A stretch of 64,000 nt of DNA from Macrosoma leucophasiata (taxonomy: Eukaryota; Arthropoda; Insecta; Lepidoptera; Hedylidae). Made by a program: the position numbers and the translations under genes. Within the stretch, counting starts at the first letter, position 1, and each line of letters starts with the position of its first letter. Under the pieces are notes generated by a model that saw nothing but the letters and a program-made list of their open reading frames with translations, ran no database searches and was not told the origin of the DNA. This document shows, piece by piece, positions 21,446 to 30,256 of this stretch. The stretch is from positions 21,240,001 through 21,304,000 of the forward strand of contig JAWQUS010000025.1 of assembly GCA_036365455.1 (NCBI GenBank), written 5' to 3'.

Positions 21446-22336
21446 TTATTTGGAATGAGCATAAGGATGCATGCCGGTCCAAAATTGTTACATTCTTCAT
21501 TAAATCAAAGATTTTGGTTTATTAATGCTGTCAATCAAATAAAAAATGTTATTTATAAATGCTTAATATGTTTTAGGTTGAAAGCCAAGGCAGCATCCCA
21601 GTTGATGGGCTCCTTGCCGTCACAAAGAGTCCGTATATCGAGACCATTTGAGAAGGTGGGCATAGACTATGCTAGCCCCTTTAATATTAAACTTGCGCGA
21701 GTAGGGAAACCTTTGATTTTAAAAGCTTATGTTTTGATTTTTGTGAGTTTTGTCACAAAGGCGATTCATGTGTCGAGCTTGCTTCAGACGTGAGACCACA
21801 GATACATTTTTAAATTAAAGAAAGCCTAAAAAGAATTGTGGCATGAAGAAACAAACCTTCTCAAGTGTTATGTGATAATGCGGCCACATTTACTTGTGCT
21901 AATTCTAATTTACAAGAATTGAATAAACTACAGTCTTCCACATCTCACCAAAAAGCTTGCAGCAAACCAAGGTATAGCCTTTAAATTTATTCCAGCATAT
22001 AGTCCAGTATTTGGAGGGTTGTGGGAGGCTGGTGTAAAGAGTTTAAAGTACCATATGAAGAGGGTCATTGAAACTAGTGTTAACATATAAAGAATTTAAT
22101 ACCGTAATCATTCAAATCGAGGCTATTTTAAATACAAGGCCGTTGACGCCTATGTCATCGGATCCTTCAGATATGACATATTTAACGCCAGGTCATTTTT
22201 TGACTGGTGCTCCTATAACCAGTTACCCTGAAAAAGATCTGACTAACATTCCAACCAATAGACTCAATTTCTGCCATCAATGTAACCAGCTATAACAAAG
22301 GTTTTTTAAACAGTGGCATAAAAGCTATTTGAGTAT

Positions 22337-22679
22337 ATTTTATTTTTAAAGAAAAATGGAAAGAAAAACACATTATTAAGGGTAAAAGCGACTTCTTTAC
22401 GGTATTCAATAAACTGAAAAGTCTATTATATCGGTTGCCTAACTAGCATAGTTGGCAATAGATGGCGCTGCTGCTACCATAAAGCAATGCAATAGATGTT
22501 AAGGAAAGATTTGACAAATCGGGCAGGACTTCAGTAGCTCAATTGGAAGAGCGGCTGGACTAGATTCCCAGTAGGCCGCGAGTTCGAGTCTCGCCTGAAG
22601 TCAAATTTTTCTTTCCATTTTTCTTTAAAAATAAAATATATTTCACAAGCATGTGTTAATACGAAATAATATAAAACAA
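22337..22679. mobile_element. tRNA-like retroposon with perfect inverted flanks
   Basis: This 343-base insertion in BEL/Pao pol is bounded by the 12-base direct repeat CTATTTGAGTAT (22325-22336 and 22680-22691). It starts with a 32-base segment whose exact reverse complement lies at 22606-22637. Between them are a conserved region (TAGATGGCGCTGCTGC) and a tRNA-like sequence; a 42-base A-rich tail follows. Related copies lie at 28.5, 59.3 and 61.5 kb. Confidence 0.8.
22527..22603 (+). tRNA. tRNA-like sequence (probably not a decoding tRNA)
   Basis: The acceptor arms GACTTCA and TGAAGTC pair at all seven positions. The A box is TAGCTCAATTGG, the D stem GCTC/GAGC, and the B box AGTTCGAGTC. The anticodon arm GCTGG/CCAGT closes a 9-base loop instead of 7, so no anticodon can be assigned. 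It is repeated inside a dispersed element, which favours a pol III promoter or SINE head over a working tRNA gene. Confidence 0.6.
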
Positions 22680-22956
22680 CTATTTGAGTATGTTACAGTA
22701 TAGACCCAAATGGCAAAGGCAGATCTCTAATATCAAGGAAGGTATGTTAGTACTTCTTAGGAATGATAATGTTAATCCCTTTGACTGGCCTACGGGGAGA
22801 ATAGTTAAATTATATCCCGGTAAAGATAAGAATGTACGAGCGTTCGATGTAAAAATGTCCAACGGTCATGTTGTACGTACTAGTGTTACAAAACTTTGTA
22901 TTTTGCCAATAGAGGACTAAGAAGCTTATAGGTTTACAAGGCGATAAAATTGTTCT

Positions 22957-23060
22957 TAGGTTTTCGCGAGCTACACTCATTGAAATAAAACTATTTTTAC
23001 GGATTTATCTCGCGTATATTAAACTAAAATGATTTTTAATTTTTCTGGCATATACCAAAA
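22957..23060 (+). repeat. BEL/Pao LTR start
   Basis: TGTTCTTAGGTTTTCGCGAG, then CTACACTCATTGAAATAAAA, begins 38 bases after the pol stop, as expected for a 3' LTR. It breaks off at the following Helitron. Confidence 0.55.
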
Positions 23061-23063
23061 CAA

Positions 23064-23793
23064 CATGTTTTATCTATACAAATAAATAAAATTGGAGTGT
23101 CTACTTGTAATATAAAAATAACCGCTGTTTACTAAATGCATATGTATGTATACGCAGTACACGGTACCAAACAACATTTTTTACAATTTCTGTCTGTCTA
23201 TCTGTCTGTTTGGCGGAGCTAATCTTGGGAACGGCTGGACCGATTTTGACGGGACTTTCACTGGCAGATAGCTGATGTCATAAGGAGTAACTTAGGCTTT
23301 TACTACTTTTATCTCCATACATACATACATATATACATACATACCTACATACATACATACCTACATACATACATACAAATAAGTAGAATTGGAGTGTATC
23401 CGACTTTGACGGGATTTCCACGAGTAGAATGTTGGCTGATGTAATAAGGAGTAACTTAGGCTACTTTTATCTCCATACTTAAATACATACCTACATACTA
23501 ATTAAAAGAATTTGAGTGTCTCCGATTTTGAGGGGACTTTAACTGGCAGATAGTTGATGTGATAAGGAGTAACTTAGGCTACCTTTTATCTCCATCCAAC
23601 CATACATACATACCTACATACAAATAAATAGAATTTGAGTGTCTCCGATTTTGACGGGCCTTTCACTGGCAGATAGCTGATGTAATAAGGAGTAACATAA
23701 GCTACTTTTATACTAGCTGCGCCCACGACTTCGTCCAGGTAGATACTGAACAATCATAAATGCTCACGCGGACGAAATTGCGGGCACAGCTAG
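23064..23793 (+). mobile_element. Helitron A with internal tandem expansion
   Basis: 5' end CTATACAAATAAATAAAATT; 3' end GCGGGCACAGCTAG before T. In the middle (about 23240-23705) a 110-150-base unit (CGATTTTGACGGGAC to CATACATAC to GAATTTGAGTGTC) is repeated four times with divergence. The end motifs match the other Helitron A copies. Confidence 0.75.
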
Positions 23794-24275
23794 TCATAAA
23801 TATAAAAACAACTCTGATGTTTTTGTTTTAATACTCAGCAATCATTAAAGTGCTAATATTTTGTCTACACGTCCCTATATTTTCACATAATGTCACCCAT
23901 AAAACTTCAAAGCATTTAGCTGGAGCTTATCTAGCATATAAAAAGTCTATATCACCACCCTTCTTTTTCTAACTTTACAAATCTGTGCAGCTGTCCTTTT
24001 CCCCCATTCCGTGACCAGCACACATTGGGTGTTCTAACGATCCTACACCTTGATTGAACATATGGCGGAAGTACATCTTATCTCTTAATATCATGGATAG
24101 AATAGGTTTTATAGACATTCGTCTGATAAAGTTACCTATATGGATATTAAAACAATGTTTGTATACGTAACTAAACGCCTGTAGTCTCCGTAAGTCCGTC
24201 CTTTTAATTTATTAATATTACATCACAACTAAGAATTCATATGTCCCTAAGGGGGACAAAAGTATTCAAGAGTAA
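23794..24275. other. No recognisable feature
   Basis: AT-rich sequence between Helitron A and a MITE. Confidence 0.4.
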
Positions 24276-24895
24276 GGCGCGGTATCCACCAAAGCGGAGA
24301 GGAAAGGAGACGAGAGATATGTTTGAATAAACCAATCCGATTTCGTTATTTCCATTCCATTTCCATATCTCTTCTCCACTTAGCTCGAATGGAAATGGAT
24401 CAAGCGGAGAGGAGAGGAGATGTGTGATAGAATTTTGTGCCAGCACGCGGCGCGGAGAAGTGCCTAGTCGGGCGGCCAAGTGTTACACCGCGGACACACC
24501 GCCAAAATTCTATACAAACTGTTAATTTGGTCTCTATTACACAGACATCAATCAGTGACGTGTATTTACACGTACACCTGTGTGTGTAGCACTTAGAGAA
24601 TACCAACCGTTTCCCATAAGAGGAGAGGAGGTTGGGTGATGCGGAGAAATCGGGCTGGGACGTCGAAGTGTCCATTCTACAGGTATGTAGTATTATTACA
24701 TATTCTCTGCAAGTGAATCGTTCTCGGCACTGCCCGGCCGGTTGAACTTGACTATTTTCGATCTCTCACAGCTCACATCACATCTCTGCTACACAAAGCT
24801 CACATGTTCTCTCCGCTTTAGTGGATATAATCTGGCAGCTTTGCAGCATATCTCCTCTCGTCTCCTCTCCTCTCCGCTTTGGTGAATACCGGGCC
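24276..24895. mobile_element. 620-base TIR element with GAGAGGA-rich ends
   Basis: The ends GGCGCGGTATCCACC then AAAGCGGAGAGGA, and their reverse complement at 24855-24895, match over about 40 bases with few differences. An internal AAGCGGAGAGGAGAGG block repeats at 24394. No transposase; no clear target duplication. Confidence 0.75.
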
Positions 24896-25311
24896 TTGGG
24901 CAAGTTTTACCTATTTTGTTAAGGTTAGCATTGACAAGAATTTTCCAAATGAAAAAAAAATCAAAATATAATTTATATTTACTTTTAACACAGAAACAAA
25001 ATCTGGAGTCCCGGTTTAGAAGTAAAGCATACCACCAACTATGTTATGTAAGCCTACCAACAAAGCCATCCAACAGTTTTTTCATAATAATATAATGAAT
25101 TGTCGATTACAATCACATAATATAATTTTCATTTAACTCTACCATAACAAGTAACCTAATGTGTTCGAGGTAATTTCATGTTATATAGCTTCGATTGTAT
25201 TTACCTTAAACAAACCTATATCCTACAGAATTCATTGGCTTGATAATATTATATTATGTTCAATTGAAATCGGCACAAAGTCTCTTTACTGTTGGGCCAT
25301 GAAAACAGCAA
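24896..25311. other. No recognisable feature
   Basis: AT-rich; nothing supported. Confidence 0.4.
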
Positions 25312-25442
25312 TTTCCTGGTGGTATGGTTTCAGTATTCGAACTAGAGGGCGTAGGGACCATCCCATCATCTAATGCATCTGTCAACTAATGATAATGTCT
25401 GATATTATCATGAACTGGTAAGATAGTAATGTATGTGTCCAT
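25312..25442 (+). mobile_element. S1 5' half, old
   Basis: CCTGGTGGTATGG, GGGCGTAGGGACCA and the GATAATGTCTGATATTATCATG block follow the S1 order with heavy divergence. Confidence 0.5.
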
Positions 25443-25552
25443 AATAACGTTTTAAATTTTATAAATTTAATTTGTTTAATTTATTTACTGGTGCAACAGA
25501 AATGTTTGTAAGCGCATAACTTTCAAACAACTGTATCAAATTGATTTATTTT

Positions 25553-25632
25553 TTCACAAAGATCAAGGTCAGCGTTACCACTCGTGACAGTCGTGATGTT
25601 ATGCCTCTATGCCGGAAATTACAGGGGAATTG
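25553..25632 (-). mobile_element. S1 middle fragment
   Basis: ACAAAGATCAAGGTCA, GTTACCACTC, then GCCGGAAATTACAGGG. Confidence 0.6.
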
Positions 25633-26425
25633 AGGGGTTCCATTATTGTGATAACTGATTTTTGCTCGATCCATTAAATTATCGGGAAGATACCGCAACA
25701 GTATGTTCATGAGAAAATTAATACAAACAAATACGGGATACATAATAAACGGAACCCCGTATGGAACCGAAACCGTATATAGCTGTGTGAAAGCATATGA
25801 CATAATATTATCTATCATCATCGAAATCAAGTGGTAATTAGGAACAACATATTTAATGTTATACAACTAAACTAGTCATAAACTTCAAACAACAAACTAC
25901 ACATTCATAGTTTAAAATCGCCAATTTCATGGCTTACACCAGTCGTGAATGTGAAGTAGAGATAATGCCGCTGAAATCGATCGCAGGGTCTTTGCGACCT
26001 CCTTGGAGGGTCATAAAATATGTATACAGACTCAAGCGAATTAATTCCATATTATTAAGTCGCTCCCTTATATTTCTTCTGCGAAATTGAGTTGATATTT
26101 TCTGATAAAATAAGAGATATTGTCAGATAAATGATAGTGTTCAATTGAATTCTGTTATTTGTCTGTCAAAAATTAGTCCTGAGAGTTTTTACCAATAAAA
26201 AATATATATATATTATGTGTACTTATGTGCGCACGTAAAAAAATATATATCTTAAGCGTCACACAATCCAGTATAACAGAAATAAAATAAACCAACAAAC
26301 ATATTAGATAATAATGTAACCATTGATAATGTACAATATAAATAAATTAAACGAGTACATACCGACAATTAAACACAAATTCATTCACCTAAAACAACAA
26401 AATAAATATTTTTCTGGCCTCATCA
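25633..26425. other. No recognisable feature
   Basis: AT-rich; no supported gene or repeat. Confidence 0.4.
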
Positions 26426-26427
26426 TC

Positions 26428-26738
26428 ACTGGTCTTCGCGCGCACTATTCGCGCGACGCGGATGCAGCACCGGGGCATCCCCCTCTGCTGCAGCTTCTTC
26501 TGTCCTGCGGCTGCAGGACGGCGTTTGGCACCCCCTTGGGGGCTGTGGTGGAGGAGGTGGGCACCATGGACTCATGCCACCATGGTATTGGCGTCCAGGT
26601 CCTGCTGTGCTCTCATCCTCTTCTCTTTTCTTGGTGCGATCTCGAGCGGGCTTAATCCTTCGGCACTCGGCTGCAACAACAAAGGGTGGCGGGCGTCCCC
26701 ACCAAGATGACGACGCCCACAGTTTTCTGGCCTGTAAA
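26428..26738 (-). CDS. Possible terminal exon, Pro/Arg-rich, unrecognised
   Basis: This GC-rich island stands out from AT-rich surroundings. On the minus strand TTTACAG at about 26738 could be a splice acceptor, followed by an open frame of about 100 codons: KLWASSSWWGRPPPFV, basic RIKPARDRTKKREEDES, then CPPPPPQPPRG and an acidic Ala/Glu stretch, ending in a TGA stop. I recognise no domain. Other frames are also long because of GC content, so this may be a repeat or CpG-rich regulatory DNA rather than coding. Confidence 0.25.
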
Positions 26739-26904
26739 TTATTAATAAATATCTTTCGCCGTCGTTTGTAGGTAGGTATATACGATTGAATTAATAAAAA
26801 CACAAAAAAATATATTCTTTATTTGACATGTTTTTGGTTACACATAGTTTTTTTTTTATGTTTTTATTCTACCAATTTGTTGGCGTGATTAAGCAATGGT
26901 TTTT

Positions 26905-26998
26905 GCGCTAAACCGCGGACGGATAGACAAACAGACAGACAGACGGACGTGGCGTAACTATAAGGGTTCCTTGTTTACTACGGAACCCTAAAAAAGTG
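26905..26998 (-). repeat. Repeat D end fragment
   Basis: Reverse complement of the D start: AGGGTTCCGTA, GGAACCCTTATAGTT, the GTCTGTCTGTC run, and TCCGCGGTTTAGCGC. Confidence 0.75.
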
Positions 26999-27107
26999 TG
27001 CAATTCACACGTGGTAGAAGTGAAACTTGCCGAGGTGGACCGATGACCGGATGAAGATTAAAATGAGTACCTGTATGTAAATGTTGTGGACATTTCACAG
27101 CATTAGT

Positions 27108-27370
27108 ATGTATGTATCTTTACGCCAAGTCCCTTACAGGGTAGGCAGGAAGTGTGGAGCGCCAGATATCCCTGTCCTGACACATCTGCCGTGCTTCTTC
27201 TACATTCATCATTCTCTTCATATGTTCACGCCAAATCTTATAGTCCAGGAGGAATCGGCGCATGAGTACCGAAAACTATTCCACCTCCATTTTTTTATGC
27301 AATCCTCTTTAAATTGTCTTACTGATGATATAAGTGCATGTTGCCATGGGGCAACCCCGTGCCATATTGT
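27108..27370 (-). mobile_element. LINE 3' end fragment
   Basis: On the minus strand it encodes a decayed AR..QDRDIW.S.PAYP-type LINE C-terminus followed by GGGACTTGGCGTAAAG and a GTAT tail. Sister pieces lie at 28.3, 29.7, 39.9 and 55.4 kb. Confidence 0.6.
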
Positions 27371-27824
27371 TTAAACTGAAATTGTTTAAACAATTGCAAG
27401 GAATTGTTATTTGTCAACCGGACAATTTTTTTTAATATTTTTTATTAAAATACAAATAAAAAAGTCTATGACTTTTCACGAAATCATTCACATCTCAAAT
27501 TTGGGTACTTTTGACCCATTAAACATATATTTAAAAAAAAAAAAATAATATATTTTTTTAATTCTTTATACAATAGTTAATAATATTCTTAATAGAGACT
27601 CTTAAAATTTTTATTATTTATACCTGTTTTATAATTGTAAATTTCACGCGCTCACAAGTACGCGCCGCTTACCTTTAAGTATATTAATATATAAAACGGT
27701 ATTTAGATGAGATGACAGTATATATTTGAGATGACAGTGAAAAATTATGACAATAAAGTGACAACCAAAAATCCCTTATTTTACAAGTTTCACCAAATGA
27801 ATACTACAAAGTATAGAAAACTAG
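27371..27824. other. No recognisable feature
   Basis: Very AT-rich with poly-A/T runs. Confidence 0.4.
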
Positions 27825-28180
27825 CGGCCCGCCCCGGCTTCGCCCGCGCTGCTCTGCTCCTATTAGTCATAGCGTAATGTAAGCTATCCTATCTCTCAAG
27901 TTGGATCGAACTGCACATGGTGAGCGAATTTTATTATAATCGGTTAAGTGGTTTAGGAGTCCATTGAGGACAAACATTGTGACCCAAGATTTATATATAT
28001 CGCCCACGTGGATGTCGTTTTGTAAATATTTTTTCCTGAATTTTCTTTGCTATAAACCTCACGGAGCTCGAGACCTTTTCAACGAATGCAAAACCGTGGA
28101 AATCGGTTCGTGCGTTCTGGAGTTATAGCGTCAGGAAGGAAAACCCGACTTATTTTTATATTATAGAAGATAGACACGTT
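27825..28180 (+). repeat. Dispersed repeat starting CTAGCGGCCCGCCCCGGC
   Basis: The GC-rich start, the AATCGGTTAAGTGGTTTAGG middle and the AAACCCGACTTATTTTTATA end look like a common lepidopteran dispersed repeat. A shorter decayed match lies at 50.1 kb. Class unassigned. Confidence 0.5.
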
Positions 28181-28257
28181 TATGAAAAGTAGAATGGAAT
28201 GATGTTTACAAGAGCCACGGCCAAAGATACAGCCCTCCTAGCAACCAGACGTTCTCC

Positions 28258-28350
28258 GATTTCGTATGTATATACCTATGTATCTTCACGCCAAGTCCCT
28301 TACGGGGTGGGCGGACAGTGTGGACCGCCAGATATCCCGGTATCGATTTC
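28258..28350 (-). mobile_element. LINE 3' end fragment
   Basis: Plus-strand ATCTTCACGCCAAGTCCC, GGGGTGGGCGGACAGTG and CCAGATATCCCGG match the 27.1 and 55.4 kb LINE ends. Confidence 0.65.
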
Positions 28351-28544
28351 GTGTTTACCAATTTCGTGTACTTTTGTGTAATACCATTGTGACCATTGTG
28401 ACAGCCTTTTCTATAGTGTATTTATTCTTTTAATCTTTCGTTTTTAGAGTGTACATATTGTGTAAGTTATTTTAGTTCATATTTTTCTAGTTTAGTTTTA
28501 TGCCGGGTGGCGGTGGTGCGGTCGCGGGTAATAAAATAAAAAAA

Positions 28545-28880
28545 TATATTTCACAGGCATGTGTTAATGCGAAATAATATAAAAACAATAATAAAGGGTA
28601 AAAGCGACTTCTATACGATATTCAATAAACTGCAAAGTCTATTGTATCGGTTGCCTAACTAGCATAGTTGGCAATAGATGGCGCTGCTGCTACCATAAAG
28701 CAATGCAATAAATGTGAAGGAAAGATTTTTCAGTAGCTCAATTGGAAGAGCGGCTGAACTAGATTCCCAGTAGGCCGCGAGTTCGAGTCTCGCCTGAAGT
28801 CAATTTTTTTTATCCATTTTTCTTCAAATAATATATATTTCAGAAGCATGTGTTAATGCGAAATAATATAAAAACAATAA
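28545..28880 (+). mobile_element. tRNA-like retroposon, copy with tail at both ends
   Basis: It contains the same conserved region (TAGATGGCGCTGCTGC), tRNA-like part (28726-28801) and A-rich tail as the BEL/Pao insertion. The tail sequence GCATGTGTTAATGCGAAATA also precedes the unit, as in a tandem dimer missing its first body. The 5' acceptor strand is damaged (TTTTTCA instead of GACTTCA). Confidence 0.7.
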
Positions 28881-29253
28881 AATAAACTAATTTAATGTGA
28901 GGTTTAATCAAAATACAAAAAAAGCTCGAGATTTTTGAAATAAAAAATATGAAAGAACTTTTTTACATAAACAATCAAGTACAAAATAACTTTCTAACCT
29001 AAGTTGAATAAGGTGAAAAAAAAATTAACATTGAAACAAATCAAGTTCATGACGTCGAATGAACCTTCAAAAGCAAATTAGAGTAGTGAGTGCTCCGTAA
29101 AAGTGTTCTCTAAATTGAATTTGTAAGATTTTTCCTCCATTGTCTTGTAAGACTTTTTTGAAAGAATATAGTAATGAGACAAAGAGATAATAGACATAAT
29201 TGTCTCTTTGAAGGTATTATACCTTTTCAGTTTTAAGAAATATATAGAATCAA

Positions 29254-29375
29254 AAGTAATTCTTGAATTCTTGCTTTTGATATTGACCTTTCTTGGGAGA
29301 TTTTAATGATTGATAGAAATCATTAAAATCTCCCAAGAAAGGTCAATATCAAAAGCAAGAATTCAAGAATTACTT
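29254..29375. repeat. Perfect 57-bp-arm palindrome, 8-base loop
   Basis: Arms 29254-29310 and 29319-29375 are exact reverse complements around TGATAGAA. There is no ORF and no TIR-element signature at the edges. Confidence 0.95.
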
Positions 29376-29535
29376 ACTAGGTTTCTTTCTGTGTGCTTTT
29401 GTGATGAGTATGAAGTTGAAGATACCCTCATAAAGTTACCAGAAAAACACCAATAGTAAGTTTATTATATGAAAGAAGATAGATGGTTCAGACGACCATT
29501 TTTCCCAAATTTTCTTTTTAACCAAATCGGTAAAA

Positions 29536-29622
29536 AGCAGTCGTTAAACCTTGTCGGAGACCTTATGGCGGTTTGAGAACTCCCGACAGCTAGGTTGGCC
29601 ACTAACCCGTATCTCCGCCAAC
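29536..29622 (+). mobile_element. 5S-headed SINE body fragment
   Basis: GCAGTCGTTAAACCTTGTCGG, then GCGGTTTGAGAAC and CCACTAACCCGTATCTCC, match the body of the 9.2 and 11.9 kb elements without the head. Confidence 0.7.
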
Positions 29623-29666
29623 CCTAAAATTATACAAATTCATTAAAAAAATACTGCACTTAAGTT

Positions 29667-29786
29667 TAAAGTATGATGAAGGTAGACGAGGCACGAGAGG
29701 TCTGTCAGGACCGGGATATCTGGCGCTCTACATTCTCTGCCTACCCCGTTATGGGACCTAGCGTGAAGATACAGACATACTTCAGT
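29667..29786 (+). mobile_element. LINE 3' end fragment
   Basis: GATGAAGGTAGACGAGGC, GACCGGGATATCTGGCGC, then TAGCGTGAAGATACAGAC: the coding-sense end of the LINE family seen at 55.4 kb. Confidence 0.7.
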
Positions 29787-29860
29787 TTATATGTTTACAA
29801 ATTTTGCTTATAGTTATTACCAGTTAGTTTCGTACCGTACATAAGCAATAAATACGTTAA

Positions 29861-29975
29861 CACTAAGATGAGCGGCTGAGAGGCTTGTTAAGGCTGTATA
29901 ATGATCGGATATTGCCTGATTTATTAGAAGGTTATTAGGGTGCAATAAAAATGTAGGAACAGATAGAAAGTATGG
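29861..29975 (+). repeat. Local direct repeat, left copy
   Basis: ACACTAAGATGAGCGGCTGAG then ATGATCGGATATTG and GGGTGCAATAAAAATG recur, at roughly three quarters identity by eye, at 33521-33640 on the far side of the S1/RTE block. Confidence 0.6.
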
Positions 29976-30256
29976 TAATTTTATATGATCGACGTTTGCA
30001 AGTGTTTGATTATTTTAAATCAGTTTAGTGCCTAATTTCAATATGTTTTGTCGTTTTGCCAACAGCTCCTATCAACTTCGTACTGGATAGATCCCGGAGT
30101 GGCTGGCGTGCAGGGTTTTTTTTATTTAATGAATGTTGCCAAGAAGCATGCAATTCACATTGATGTTCAAGTGATGACTGCAGCCTATAAACACTCACAC
30201 AAAGACCAGAGGTCTAAATGCAGATGCGTTGCCACCCCTAAGACCTTAGTTGATAT

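Larger units (their letters stand above)
21446..22918 (+). pseudogene. BEL/Pao retrotransposon pol remnant (integrase and C-terminal domain)
   Basis: Broken frames, in order, show the zinc-binding stretch (MHAGPKLLHSS, CLICFRLKAKA, LPSQRV), the integrase core with GIDYASPF (first Asp) and CDNAATFTC (second Asp), GGLWEAGVKSL (Glu), EAILNTRPLTPMSSDP, LTPGHFLTGAP, and the C-terminal domain RPKWQ, VLLRNDN, WPTGRIVKLYPG, VRTSVTKLCILP, ending at a stop at 22918. Gag, protease and reverse transcriptase are missing upstream of the mariner edge. A tRNA-like retroposon at 22337-22679 splits the frame between HKSYLS and the RPKWQ block. Confidence 0.85.

Noticed and set aside
22527..22603. Functional tRNA gene
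   Set aside because: The anticodon loop has 9 bases, the sequence lies inside a mobile insertion and recurs in damaged form, so a decoding tRNA is unlikely.
23320..23382. Telomere or satellite DNA
   Set aside because: The CATAC/CATA runs are microsatellite tracts within a Helitron; no TTAGG arrays are present.
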